A stretch of DNA of 64,000 nt from Proteus vulgaris. Its GTDB lineage: Bacteria; Pseudomonadota; Gammaproteobacteria; Enterobacterales; Enterobacteriaceae. The number at the start of each line of letters is the position of its first letter. Position 1 is the first letter of the stretch. Both the position numbers and the translations under genes were made by a program. The notes beneath the pieces were generated by a model. It searched no databases and was not told where the DNA came from. It saw only the letters and a list, made by a program, of their open reading frames with translations. Below are positions 43,015-52,821 of this stretch, piece after piece. The stretch is taken from NCBI GenBank assembly GCA_901472505.1, contig LR590468.1, positions 3,860,771 to 3,924,770 of the forward strand, read 5' to 3'.

Positions 43015-45274
43015 AATTTCAACATTTTGGCTACTCCCTGTTATCGCCATTTTTATTGCAAGTTGGTTGCTTTTCCAACATTGGCAAGATAAAGGCATAC
43101 AAATTACGATTGATTTTCAATCTGCTTCAGGGATTGTTTCTGACAGAACACCTATTCGCTATCAAGGCGTTGACATAGGAATAGTTAAAGATATCACCCT
43201 AAGCGATGACTTACGTCGAGTTATTGTTACTGCTGATATACGAAAAGATCTCGCCACCGCATTGCGAAAGAATACACAATTTTGGCTTGTCACACCTAAA
43301 GCGAGCTTATCTGGTGTATCAGGGTTAGATGCGTTAGTGGGGGGGAACTACATCAGTATGTTACCCGGTGACGGCGAAAAGCAGTTTAAATTTATTGCTC
43401 AAGAAATTCGCCCCCAAGCAAATATTGATAAAAATCAGCAATTAATTACTTTGACAGCAGATAAATTAGGATCACTCAATGTTGATTCTCAAGTTTATTA
43501 CCGTCAAGTTCCCGTAGGGAAAGTTTATAGTTACGCAATTCGCCCTGACAACCAAGGTATTTTTATTGAATTAAGTATTGATAAACAATATGCACACTTA
43601 ATTCGCCAAGATAGCCATTTTTGGAATGTCTCTGGGTTTCAAGGTAATTTTAATCTAAAGAGTGGCGTATCGGTTAAAATGGAAAGTGTTTCTGCTTTAA
43701 TTAACGGTGCAATAGCCTTTGATTCTCCAGAAAATAGCCTCCCCGCACAAGAGAATCAACAATTTGTTTTACAATCAGCAACATCTGTCGAAGCAGGTAA
43801 AGCAATCTATGGTGAAGATGGGTTAATTCTTTCTCTAACTAGTGAAGAAAGTTGGGGAGTCGATGCAGGACAACCTATTCTTTTTAGAGGTATTACTATT
43901 GGCCAAGTTATTCAACGTAATATCAGTGATGATGGTGTTATCTTCGATGCGATTATCGCTCCTGAATATAAACATTATATTTATGAAAATAGTAAGTTTG
44001 TTGCTAATAGCCGAATAAACGTCAATATGGGCCTGAATGGTATTGATATTCAAGGTGCCTCTCCTCAAGAATGGCTTGAAGGCGGTATTCATCTTATTCA
44101 AGGTAATCAAGGCACGCCCAAAGAGCAGTACCGCCTTTATCGCAATGATTTTTTTGCTAAAGCAAGTATCAATGGTAATGAATTACCAGTGACATTAACG
44201 CTAAAAGCCTCAAGCCTTCCTGGTATTCAAAAAGGCTCTGTCGTGCTTTATCACCAATTTCAGGTTGGTGAGATCACGGATGTCAGACCGTTGATGGATG
44301 AGTTTGATATTGATGTTTATATTTCTAAGCAATACCGCCATCTTCTCACTGAAAAGAGTGTTTTCTGGACTGAAGGTGCTGCAAAAGTTTCTGTCAATGG
44401 TTCAGGATTAACCGTTGAAGCCACACCATTAAATCGGGCATTAAAAGGTGCTATCAGCTTCGATAACTTTGAAAATATTAATAATAACGTTTCACGTTAT
44501 AAACTCTATTCTTCAGAAACCAGTGCTCGTGCTATTGGTGCTCAAATAACTTTAAAAACTTATGATGCCAGTAAACTTTCTGAAGGTATGCCTATTCGTT
44601 ATTTAGGCATTGATATTGGTCAGGTCGAATCTCTGATCCTCTCACCGGATAGAAAAGCGGTAACTGTCTCAGCAGTCCTCTACCCTGATTATGTGAAAAC
44701 ATTTGCAAGATCAGGTAGTCGATTTGCCGTTGTCACGCCAGAATTAACGGCGTCCGGACTAGATAATCTCGATTCCCTTATTCAACCTTATATTAAAGCT
44801 GAGCCTGGTAATGGTGGTGTTTATCGTCAATTTGAGCTTCAAACATCTAACATTACAGACTCACGCTACCTTGATGGATTAAACCTTGTCTTAAATGCCA
44901 CAGAAGCTGGCTCAGTACAAATTGGTACACCTATTTATTATCGAGGTCTTGAAGTTGGTGCCGTGACTGGTCTTGAGTTAGGAAACATGTCCGATAGAGT
45001 CTTAATCCACATTCGAATTAGTAAAAAATATCAATATCTTGTTAGAAATAATACCGAATTCTGGCTCTCTTCTGGCTATAACTTCTCATTTGGTTTAACG
45101 GGTGGCGTTATAAGAAGTGGAACCTTTAAACAATTTATACGCGGAGGTATTACATTTGCGACCCCACCTTCCACACCATTACAAGCAAAAGCGAAACAGG
45201 AACAGAATTTCATTTTAAATGCAAAAGAACCTAAAGATTGGAACGAATGGGGAACTGCAATACCCAAACCATAA
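42956..45274 (+). CDS. letB: Intermembrane lipid transport protein LetB (YebT), six MCE domains
   Basis: One N-terminal transmembrane anchor ([20 protein letters not shown]) and a periplasmic stack of MCE domains, each starting with a V.YRGI.VG-like turn: [67 protein letters not shown] count six, giving 772 residues, whereas E. coli LetB has seven domains and 877 residues. Stacked rings form a lipid tunnel across the periplasm. The start at ATG 42956 ([20 protein letters not shown]) is preferred to an upstream in-frame start inside letA. Frame intact. Confidence 0.92.
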   Translation: MQHEENDVQEIQAQIRRKRRISTFWLLPVIAIFIASWLLFQHWQDKGIQITIDFQSASGIVSDRTPIRYQGVDIGIVKDITLSDDLRRVIVTADIRKDLATALRKNTQFWLVTPKASLSGVSGLDALVGGNYISMLPGDGEKQFKFIAQEIRPQANIDKNQQLITLTADKLGSLNVDSQVYYRQVPVGKVYSYAIRPDNQGIFIELSIDKQYAHLIRQDSHFWNVSGFQGNFNLKSGVSVKMESVSALINGAIAFDSPENSLPAQENQQFVLQSATSVEAGKAIYGEDGLILSLTSEESWGVDAGQPILFRGITIGQVIQRNISDDGVIFDAIIAPEYKHYIYENSKFVANSRINVNMGLNGIDIQGASPQEWLEGGIHLIQGNQGTPKEQYRLYRNDFFAKASINGNELPVTLTLKASSLPGIQKGSVVLYHQFQVGEITDVRPLMDEFDIDVYISKQYRHLLTEKSVFWTEGAAKVSVNGSGLTVEATPLNRALKGAISFDNFENINNNVSRYKLYSSETSARAIGAQITLKTYDASKLSEGMPIRYLGIDIGQVESLILSPDRKAVTVSAVLYPDYVKTFARSGSRFAVVTPELTASGLDNLDSLIQPYIKAEPGNGGVYRQFELQTSNITDSRYLDGLNLVLNATEAGSVQIGTPIYYRGLEVGAVTGLELGNMSDRVLIHIRISKKYQYLVRNNTEFWLSSGYNFSFGLTGGVIRSGTFKQFIRGGITFATPPSTPLQAKAKQEQNFILNAKEPKDWNEWGTAIPKP

Positions 45275-45313
45275 AATAAGATAATTCCTCCTTGTTCCAC
45301 GCTAGTTATTTAG

Positions 45314-45345
45314 AACGGATCACAAAAAATGATCCGTTTTTTTTA
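45314..45345 (+). terminator. Terminator after letB
   Basis: AACGGATCA and TGATCCGTT form a nine-pair stem, followed by a long run of T. Confidence 0.88.
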
Positions 45346-45440
45346 TTTTCAAAATATATTTTGGAAATAGATTCCATTTATACTATGCTTAATTCTGTTT
45401 GGTTAAAAAGCATTATTTACAATAAATGCCCCCCAAAACA

Positions 45441-45470
45441 CAACGGAACACAACGGAACACAACAGAACA
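45441..45470 (+). repeat. Three tandem copies of a 10-base repeat
   Basis: CAACGGAACA, CAACGGAACA and CAACAGAACA sit directly in tandem, ten bases before the ribosome binding site of the next small gene. The third copy has one substitution. Confidence 0.9.
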
Positions 45471-45492
45471 TCGCCTACACTGGAGTGATAAC

Positions 45493-45735
45493 ATGAAGAA
45501 AATAACGTTAAAAATTGCTTGCTATGAAATTGAAGATATTACGTTGAAACACTCTTCCGATAATCAATTAGCTTATATTCATATTCCATGTGATTATGAT
45601 ACAGAGTTTTGTATGCAACTGGATGGATGGGATGAAAACACGAGCATTCCAGCTCAATTGAAAGATAAAAATATTCTGCTTTATCGTCATGCTTATGACA
45701 AAGAAAACCATCATTGGATTCTAAAAGTGGCATAA
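45493..45735 (+). CDS. Small protein of unknown function (80 residues)
   Basis: Starts at ATG 45493 with TGGAGTGA five bases upstream. The product begins MKKITLKIACYEIED, is mixed-charge, has no signal peptide, and contains HIPCDYDTEFCMQLDGWDE and ends HHWILKVA. I do not recognise the family. Tandem 10-base repeats precede it. It is flanked by letB and the yebY-copD-copC group, which are part of the conserved backbone. Confidence 0.7.
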   Translation: MKKITLKIACYEIEDITLKHSSDNQLAYIHIPCDYDTEFCMQLDGWDENTSIPAQLKDKNILLYRHAYDKENHHWILKVA

Positions 45736-45753
45736 GAGATGCTAAAGCGAAAT

Positions 45754-45783
45754 AAAAAAAGCCAGATAAATCATTTATCTGGC
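45754..45783 (-). terminator. Terminator between the small gene and yebY
   Basis: GCCAGATAAA (45761-45770) and TTTATCTGGC (45774-45783); on the minus strand seven T follow. It best fits the end of the copC-copD-yebY transcript. Confidence 0.75.
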
Positions 45784-46038
45784 TTAGGGAAAAGGCTCAT
45801 TACGAGCCGTGCGCTAAAAAGTCATTACTGATTACTACGTAAACAAAAAATTGTGGACTAACTCAGATCTTTCTATTTCACAACCTACTGTTAAATATTA
45901 GCTAATAATATGTAAAAATCTAGTGAATAACTTAATAGCACACTCTTATCTATTCAAAAAAACAGCACCAATAAAATTTTTTATTTAAATCAATGCAATA
46001 AAAAATAAAAATACCATCTTTAATAATTAATCATTTGA
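45784..46038. other. AT-rich spacer before yebY
   Basis: One small stem GGCTC/GAGCC is present near 45796-45809. No gene was seen. Confidence 0.5.
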
Positions 46039-46380
46039 TTAATTACTCTCGCAAAGTTGTTTAAATGCCTCTTGAATGGCTTCGATTGATTTTTTCTTTT
46101 CAGGAGAATTAGGATCGGGAAGCAAAATAATATCAATTAATTGCGCCTTAACTTTCCCACTTTCCATCTGTTTCATTGCAATTTCATTAAGTGGATACTG
46201 GACTAATGTTGCTGGATTAATCACAAACCAAGCGCCATCCGCACGACAATTAAGCATCACTTCCTCTCGTGTAAACGGCCAGTCATCACCAAATTGAAGC
46301 TTGCTCACAGTCGAAATTGGTGCGGAGAATGCTTGAAAAGAGAAAAGCATTAACATTCCCGCTAATACAAAACGTTTCAT
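46039..46380 (-). CDS. yebY: YebY family protein (DUF2511)
   Basis: 113 residues with an N-terminal signal peptide ([20 protein letters not shown]). The conserved body includes [27 protein letters not shown] and a late Cys in FKQLCESN, so a disulfide is possible. Third gene of the copC-copD-yebY group, as yobA-yebZ-yebY in E. coli. Function unknown, probably connected to copper. Confidence 0.87.
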   Translation of the reverse strand: MKRFVLAGMLMLFSFQAFSAPISTVSKLQFGDDWPFTREEVMLNCRADGAWFVINPATLVQYPLNEIAMKQMESGKVKAQLIDIILLPDPNSPEKKKSIEAIQEAFKQLCESN

Positions 46381-46427
46381 GTTTATATCTCACTTAATAA
46401 ATTAGATTTTTACGATTATATAACAAT

Positions 46428-47324
46428 CTATACTGGTGAGTTAATCGCAAAGATAGCAACAGTAAAAATAACCATAGTTCCAAGTAATAATTCAAACCAG
46501 CTATTAATTAACAACCATTGAAAGTTATTTTTCTTACGAATATGAGGCACCAAAACATAACGATTAATTACCGCTAGGCCTAGCATTAACATAACTAAGC
46601 TAATTTTAAGCCATAACATGCTTTGATATTCTGATAATTGGTGAATTGTAGGCCAGCCCGGAATTAGCATAACCGCACTAATAATACCAGTGATGGTAAC
46701 TAATAAAACAGCAATATGACCAAATAGTGAAAACCGCTTCATTGTGCCAATGATAGGCTTGATCATCCCTTCTGCAAGCTCATCTTTATTACGTAGAAAT
46801 TGTAAGCAAGCAACAAATGGCCATAAACCGCCAAACCAATATGCGGCACTGATGAGATGAATACTTTGATTAATCTTATAAAAAGTTGCATCTGAACCTG
46901 TAAACATAGCACCATGACCAATAGAGGCATGTAAGATCAACATAATTGAAGCAACAATTAATAAAGAGAAATTACGAATATAACGTTGGTGTATAAATAA
47001 TACAGCTAAAGCAAAAGTTGCTAATACCAATTGCCATTGCCAAATCTGACCAAATGAAGTACCTAATACCGCTTTCCATATTTCCAGTGACCAAGCATCC
47101 TCCCATCCGTCCCCCATAATACCAGATTGTAAAGCCATCCATAAATAAGTCGTAATAAAGACCGTAATAGTGCTGATGGCTAATGCTGGGCGCAAACGAA
47201 CTTGCATGAGAGGAATAAACTTATCTTTTGCCAGAATGGCAGCCGAGAAGCTCAGTCCAAACATAAACATGACTGCCACAAAATGAAAGAAACGGCATAA
47301 AATATAAACGTCTTCAGGTGTCAT
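46428..47324 (-). CDS. yebZ: Copper-resistance membrane protein CopD (YebZ)
   Basis: 298 residues with about eight hydrophobic helices in the CopD pattern, including ILCRFFHFVAVMFMFGLSFSA, HASIGHGAMFTGSDA and IHLISAAYWFGGLWPF with membrane histidines that may bind copper. Its start overlaps the copC stop by one base. Works with CopC in copper import or handling in the family. Confidence 0.88.
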   Translation of the reverse strand: MTPEDVYILCRFFHFVAVMFMFGLSFSAAILAKDKFIPLMQVRLRPALAISTITVFITTYLWMALQSGIMGDGWEDAWSLEIWKAVLGTSFGQIWQWQLVLATFALAVLFIHQRYIRNFSLLIVASIMLILHASIGHGAMFTGSDATFYKINQSIHLISAAYWFGGLWPFVACLQFLRNKDELAEGMIKPIIGTMKRFSLFGHIAVLLVTITGIISAVMLIPGWPTIHQLSEYQSMLWLKISLVMLMLGLAVINRYVLVPHIRKKNNFQWLLINSWFELLLGTMVIFTVAIFAINSPV

Positions 47325-47716
47325 TATTTTACACTAAATTGATAAGAACCTTTTGTCTTGTGCCCATCAACAGAAACCACATTCCAATCAACTAAATAAT
47401 TACCTTCAGCTAAATCACTTTCTAACGGTAGTAATAATTTAGTATTGTTTACAGGATCTAAGCTCAATTTCCCTACAGTAATCTCTTTGCCGTCGGTATT
47501 CGTCACTTTGATTTTACTAAATGCAAGTTCAATACCTTCAGAAAAATCTAATGTGATAACTTTAGGTGCTTGAGACTGCTCAATAGCCGCACCTTCAGCT
47601 GGTAACTGAGATTTTAGTTGTGCGTGTGCTAATGCTTGTTGATACGACATACCTAGGAATAAAACCGCAATAGCAGATAATTTACCCCAAGATGTCTTAA
47701 GTGTATTTAATGACAT
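47324..47716 (-). CDS. yobA: Periplasmic copper-binding protein CopC (YobA)
   Basis: 130 residues. Signal peptide ends near QQALA, leaving mature HAQLKSQLPAEGA, whose N-terminal His is the Cu(II) ligand of CopC proteins. The late HKTKGSYQF supplies another conserved His. First gene of copC-copD-yebY on the minus strand. Confidence 0.9.
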   Translation of the reverse strand: MSLNTLKTSWGKLSAIAVLFLGMSYQQALAHAQLKSQLPAEGAAIEQSQAPKVITLDFSEGIELAFSKIKVTNTDGKEITVGKLSLDPVNNTKLLLPLESDLAEGNYLVDWNVVSVDGHKTKGSYQFSVK

Positions 47717-48060
47717 AATAACCTCTTAAATTACAGGTGATTTTTTTATTTATGAAAATATTTTATAGCAAATTCACGTCAAGATCTCCGCTTCTTCCTA
47801 TTAGAAATAAAAGGTTGTGAACTAGCACTCAAAATATATGTTATTTAGCGCAGATTCTGTTTCAAATATCACTCATTTTTACACTTCAAAAAAATATAAT
47901 ACCCACATTGACAGTCTAAACAGTTCAATACATAACCAAATTAAGTTAAATGTAAAATAAACATCCTGTTTAAATAACATCCAAAAGATATATCCAGGAT
48001 AAAAAACATACAATTAATAGAGAAAGAAATAAGGCTGTGAACTAATGCTGAGTAATAAAA
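47717..48060. other. AT-rich spacer between copC and ftnA
   Basis: No gene. A weak direct repeat around AAGGTTGTGAACTA (about 47811) and AAGGCTGTGAACTA (about 48031) is present; its meaning is unclear. Confidence 0.5.
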
Positions 48061-48097
48061 AACGCCCTACTGTTTATTTCCAGCAGAGCGTTATCAT
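48061..48097 (-). terminator. Terminator downstream of ftnA
   Basis: AACGCCCTACTG and CAGCAGAGCGTT form an imperfect stem; the minus strand continues with a T run. Confidence 0.75.
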
Positions 48098-48153
48098 TAT
48101 ATTTATGTATTTTATTAACTTAAGCCTATCTTAACGTAGTGCTTTGCTAATTA

Positions 48154-48657
48154 TTAAACATGTGCAGATGTTGATAATGTGTTCAGATCTTTATCTAATA
48201 AGAATAAAGCCTTACCGCTATCACCAACCATCGCCAATTTATCCAAAATTGATTTAAATAATTTCTCTTCTTCATGTTGCTCAGCAACATACCATTGTAA
48301 AAAATTAAACGTTGAATAATCCTGAGTGGTCATTGCAACATGAGCTAATTTATTAATTTCAGCTGTAATCTGTTTTTCATGCTCGTAAGTTTTCTCAAAC
48401 AACTCAGCGAGTGATGAGAATTCTGAAGGTGGTGCTTCAATCGCACCGAGTAAAGGCATCGCCCCTGTATCACTCAAATAATCAAATAGGCGATGCATAT
48501 GTTCCATTTCTTCACGAGAATGGGCTTTTAAAAATTTAGCTGCACCATCAAATCCTTTATCGTCGCACCAAGCACTCATTTGCAAATAAAGATTTGCTGA
48601 ATAAAACTCTAAATTTAGCTGTTCATTCAATTTATTGATCATATCTTGATGTAACAT
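48154..48657 (-). CDS. ftnA: Non-haem ferritin FtnA
   Basis: 167-residue four-helix ferritin that oxidises and stores iron as a 24-mer. The ferroxidase ligands are visible in [46 protein letters not shown] and [18 protein letters not shown]. Single gene. Fits the iron theme of hmu and sit elsewhere in the window, but no Fur box was seen upstream. Confidence 0.95.
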   Translation of the reverse strand: MLHQDMINKLNEQLNLEFYSANLYLQMSAWCDDKGFDGAAKFLKAHSREEMEHMHRLFDYLSDTGAMPLLGAIEAPPSEFSSLAELFEKTYEHEKQITAEINKLAHVAMTTQDYSTFNFLQWYVAEQHEEEKLFKSILDKLAMVGDSGKALFLLDKDLNTLSTSAHV

Positions 48658-49324
48658 ATTTTACGTTCCTTACGATGAAAATTAACATTACAGATATTAT
48701 GCACACTTAAAAATAAAAATATAGTTATTTAAATAGAGTTTTTTTATTTTTTTCAATCAATTAGTTCGTAATAAAAATAAAAACCAATCTCATTTGTAAT
48801 ATAATTTTATTATTTTATTAAAAGCTAAATGCTACTTGTTATCATTAAGATAAAACCATCAGACAAATTCCCAAAAACCCCATAACATATTGTAATAAAT
48901 AGATATTATCTTTACTCCCAATAACTAATATGTACTTTTTATATTATGGATATTTTTAAATTTTATAAAGTAAAAACTTAAACAGTTATATTAAATATTA
49001 TTTTTTAAGAGTTTAGTTTATTTATATAATAGCATTTCAATTTGCATGCACGCTCATTTTGGTTAGATAGCAAAACATTTTCTTACCTAGTAACCAACCT
49101 ACTTTTTAATAACTATTTCTATTTGACTCTATTACACAATTATTCACTTAAATTGCTACATTTTTCCATGTAAAAAAATACATAACTCTCAAAAAATAAA
49201 AATATTTCTAATTTTTGTACAGTTTTTGCTTTTGACTGATAAGATTAGTAGGTAACTCACATGTGTATGTACAAGTAATTAGTATTAAAGCCCTAATCAT
49301 AATAAAGGTTAATTAGGAGCCACT
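48658..49324. other. Long AT-rich divergent region between ftnA and the Usp gene
   Basis: About 670 bases, very AT-rich with no accepted ORF. It must contain the promoters of both genes. Confidence 0.5.
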
Positions 49325-49759
49325 ATGACAAAAACAGTGTTAGTACCCGTTGATTTTACAGAGCTTGGTTTATTGGACAAGGTTGTTTCTCATCTAAAAG
49401 CATTGTCTGTCGCCGATAAACTCAATATTCATTTTTTATCCGTGATCCCAAGTTATGAGTCTTTTGTTGGATTCGCATTTGCAGGGCAAGACCGACTCGC
49501 AAGTGATAAACAACGTATTGAAATTGCATTATCTACATTAAAAGAAAATTTATCGCATATCGACATTCCTAACAGTACCTCTCAGTTTTATATTTCCATT
49601 GGGAATCCTCGCGATAAAATTTTAGAGACGGCGAAAAAAATTCAAGCAGAGCTCATTGTTATTGGTTCTCGTAACCCTGGCATGAAAACGTATCTTCTCG
49701 GCTCTACGGCATCTTCTGTCGTTAGCTACGCTGAATCATCAGTGCTAGTTGTGCGTTAG
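49325..49759 (+). CDS. Universal stress protein, UspF/UspG type
   Basis: 144 residues of the UspA fold. The ATP-binding loop G-2x-G-9x-G(S/T) appears as GSRNPGMKTYLLGSTASSVV near the end, as in the UspF/UspG branch. N-terminal VLVPVDFTE with conserved Asp. Single gene with AGGAG just before ATG and a terminator after it. Confidence 0.85.
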   Translation: MTKTVLVPVDFTELGLLDKVVSHLKALSVADKLNIHFLSVIPSYESFVGFAFAGQDRLASDKQRIEIALSTLKENLSHIDIPNSTSQFYISIGNPRDKILETAKKIQAELIVIGSRNPGMKTYLLGSTASSVVSYAESSVLVVR

Positions 49760-49780
49760 TTGCTTACTTTATTCCTTCAT

Positions 49781-49815
49781 AAGAAATCTGGTACAAGCCA
49801 TCAACCAGATTTCTT
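49781..49815 (+). terminator. Terminator after the Usp gene
   Basis: AAGAAATCTGGT (49781-49792) pairs with ACCAGATTTCTT (49804-49815), followed by ATTCTTTCTT. Confidence 0.8.
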
Positions 49816-50067
49816 ATTCTTTCTTCCGTCAAGCAAACTCAAGTTAATATTTTATTTTATCATTTATATTTTCAAGACCGGTTATTAACAATATATTCTT
49901 AAACAATAAGATTATTATTAAAAAATAAAAAACATCTTGCATTAATGGTTATTATATAAATGTCTATAATTTCTTAAAAATTTTATATTGTTCATCTTGT
50001 GAATTTATGTAAAGATACATTTTTTCTATAAGACTAAATGTAATCAATACAGGTAAAAGGAATTAAC

Positions 50068-50448
50068 ATGAATAAAGAGTATTCTGAAAAATGGCAAGAA
50101 CGTTTTTCATTTTTTGATAAATATGGTTCACCTAAAACACCTGAATTTAAAGTCGCTTATAAAGAACTTTCCTTTGGTAAACGTATTCTTATTGGAATGA
50201 ATATCTGGGCCTTTTTCTTTGGTTTTATTTATTTTCTTATTTTAGGTTTATGGCGTAAGGCATTAACATTATTTGCTATTAATATTGCTGTTTTTACTAT
50301 TATCGGCTTCTTACCTGTAAATAATGGTGTAATCAATGCTGTCGGTATTGCTATTAATATTTTATGGGCAATAACGGCTAACTACGCGTACTATTTGAAA
50401 GAAACCAAGAATGACCAAAGCTGGAACCCTTTTGAAGGTATCCTATAA
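50068..50448 (+). CDS. DUF2628 family inner membrane protein
   Basis: 126 residues. A short cytoplasmic N-terminus (WQERFSFFDKYGSPKTPEFKVAYKEL), then hydrophobic segments (ILIGMNIWAFFFGFIYFLILGLWRKAL and INAVGIAINILWAITANYAYYL). The pattern WAFFFGFIYFL..GLWRKA is typical of DUF2628, as in E. coli YigF. Function unknown. Confidence 0.8.
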   Translation: MNKEYSEKWQERFSFFDKYGSPKTPEFKVAYKELSFGKRILIGMNIWAFFFGFIYFLILGLWRKALTLFAINIAVFTIIGFLPVNNGVINAVGIAINILWAITANYAYYLKETKNDQSWNPFEGIL

Positions 50449-50466
50449 TAATATTTCTATAATAAT

Positions 50467-50498
50467 CTCACAGGGATACCCCTCTCTGTGAGGTTTTA
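50467..50498 (+). terminator. Terminator after the DUF2628 gene
   Basis: CTCACAG (50467-50473) and CTGTGAG (50486-50492) followed by GTTTTA. Confidence 0.65.
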
Positions 50499-50723
50499 TC
50501 CCTCCTCTATTTCTTTCTTGACGGACAACCCTCTATTACCTTCTTTTCTTTCATAAAGATTCTATTTTAACTCGACTAATATGATTTATATAAATGGCAC
50601 TAATGCTTTAATATTAATATCCTTGATATTATAGATATTGAAATCACATGAAAAATTCATTTTTCTAATCAAAGAAAATTCAAATCAATGCTATAATATG
50701 TTAACTAAAATTAGGAAAAAATT

Positions 50724-51276
50724 ATGTCAGAACACTTTCAAGGTAAGTTTGAAGTAGAACTAAAATATCATCTTCAACATCCCGAAGAGTTTATTACAGC
50801 ATTAAAAAAAGCGGGTGCAACATTATTTACACCTAATAATCAAGAAACAGATTGGTATATGGAACATACTCACACCAAGTTCCCGGCCTCAAGCATAAGT
50901 TTGTGTGTGAGAAAAATGTTGCCTTCAGGCATAAATCTTCTTATCGTTAAAGACCCTGATTTATCACAATGTGAAGCTGTACGTATAGAAAATGCAGAGA
51001 AAACGGTCTCCATGTTCACCACTCTTGGCTATCACTGCCTTCTCCAATTATACAAAATCAAGAGAAATCTATTTTTTAGGTGAGTTTCATATCACTATTG
51101 ATAAATTAGATAATATAGGGTCATTTGCGGAGTTTGCTATTATGACAGACGATAAAAATAAACTTCCTTTATACGCGACACAATTACAAAATTTAGCAAC
51201 ACAGTTTGGATTTACAGAAAAAAATCTTGAAAAAAATAACTATAAAACACTTATGCTAAATTATCTCAAATCGTAA
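50724..51276 (+). CDS. CYTH-domain protein, class IV adenylate cyclase (CyaB)-like (one extra base as read)
   Basis: The CYTH hallmark ExExK appears as KFEVELKYHL at the N-terminus, followed by ETDWYMEH, LCVRKM and a C-terminal half FLGEFHITIDKLDNIGSFAEFAIM. Such proteins bind triphosphates and include CyaB adenylate cyclases and thiamine-triphosphatases. The frame breaks near 51031-51038; removing one base yields about 183 residues, the CyaB size. The enzymatic activity is unproven, and the cyclase name rests on family resemblance. Confidence 0.75.
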
Positions 51277-51286
51277 ACAAGTTTAT

Positions 51287-52090
51287 TCAATCTGTAACCA
51301 GATCATTTTTTATTAAATATACATTTTTAATTTGAATGGAAAAATATTCAATAATTAATGGTAATAACTCCTTATATTTTGTCCATTCAACATTATTTCC
51401 ATACAAATAAGCGTCTCTTGCAACTGTCATCACTTCAATAAATTTATTAGGCATTCTATTGATCGCCCAATCCGCTGCAGTATCCTTTGATATAAACTGC
51501 CCCGTACTCATCGTAAACCACATTCTTGCAAGCGTTAAAAGAACATTGCGCTCATCACCTTCAATAGAAGAAATTATATTAGGCAGAGAATCTAATAGTG
51601 CTTTTCTTATTTGCTGGTTATTAATTTTAGGTAATATAACATACTCCCCCCAAAGAAGTTTTACCTCTTTCTGAGCTTGTGCCAACATCAATGTATATTC
51701 AGGATCCTCTGAGCTATTATCACTCAGTCCTTGTTCCAATGTATCTCGTAACCACTCTCCATAAATAAACTCACACCTAGCAGGATATTGTAAGTTATGT
51801 AATAGATGGCTAACAAACATCACGATCTCTAAAGGCTTACGCCCAAACTTATCATAAGGATAGTGTCCTGAAATAGATAATAGATCGGTGTTCAGTAAAT
51901 TTTTTTCTTCTTTAGTCAAAGGGGATTTAATGATCACAAGAAGGTCAATATCACTGTTTGGCCTAAGTCCTCCAGAAACAGATGAACCATGCAAATAAAT
52001 TGTATTCAATTTAGTTCTAAGAATTTTTTTTAATACATTAACAACCTGTTGAATTTGAAATGGTGCATCCACAGAGAACTGTCCTCTCAA
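51287..52090 (-). CDS. AadA-like aminoglycoside nucleotidyltransferase (ANT(3'')-type)
   Basis: 267 residues aligning along the length of AadA. Nucleotidyltransferase motif GSSVSGGLRPNSDIDLLVI (the GS...D-x-D metal site), third carboxylate in KPLEIVMFV, FIYGEWLRDTLEQG with the substrate-facing Trp, and GDERNVLLTLARMWF with the late Asp used for adenylation. AadA modifies streptomycin and spectinomycin. No integron, attC site or IS is next to it, so it looks like a resident chromosomal gene; divergent from integron AadA. Resistance itself is inferred, not shown. Confidence 0.8.
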   Translation of the reverse strand: MRGQFSVDAPFQIQQVVNVLKKILRTKLNTIYLHGSSVSGGLRPNSDIDLLVIIKSPLTKEEKNLLNTDLLSISGHYPYDKFGRKPLEIVMFVSHLLHNLQYPARCEFIYGEWLRDTLEQGLSDNSSEDPEYTLMLAQAQKEVKLLWGEYVILPKINNQQIRKALLDSLPNIISSIEGDERNVLLTLARMWFTMSTGQFISKDTAADWAINRMPNKFIEVMTVARDAYLYGNNVEWTKYKELLPLIIEYFSIQIKNVYLIKNDLVTD

Positions 52091-52821
52091 CTATCTTATG
52101 CAGAAAAGATATACATTAATAATTATGAGTTATGAATAACCTTATCTAACCCCAAAAGTACAGTATATATAAATAACATCTTTAATCAAAAGATAACGTT
52201 AACTCCATTTTTATAATATTTTTGTACGAATTATCTACTATTTTTCAGGTATTTAACTTTAAGAAATAAGTTAGCATCACTTAATTCAAATTTTTATATA
52301 TCATTAATGTTATTGGTAAAATAACACTCAATATAAATGGAAGACGCATACCTTCTATTTATAGTATTTTTTATTTTATTAATAGAAATACTGACATAAT
52401 TAAAACCTAATTGTTTAAATTACAAATATTTAAATCACATTAAATTAATAACAAATCAACAAGTTATCAATAATTAATTAAAAAAGACTTTTTACAGCCT
52501 CCTTATGCTTTTTTAAATTTCCAACCATTAAATTAAATTTAATAAAAATCAACATGTTATAAGCCCCATTAACCCACTTGAAAAATTTATCAATAAGGGT
52601 AATAAATAACCATAAAGAATATTTATAAAATGCCGATACTCTTCTTTAGTATTTGAAAAAATCAAAAGGATATATGGCATTAAATCAAAGAGTGTTCTAA
52701 ATACTTATTTTCACTCATTCTTAGCCATTCTTTGTCGATACCAATTACAGGAAGTAAAAATAAAACTTAAAAATCAATAAATTGTACAGTTATATTTTTA
52801 TCAAAAAGGAAATAACTATTC
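52091..52821. other. Long AT-rich region upstream of the chemoreceptor gene
   Basis: About 730 bases with no acceptable ORF and no recognised RNA. Confidence 0.5.
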
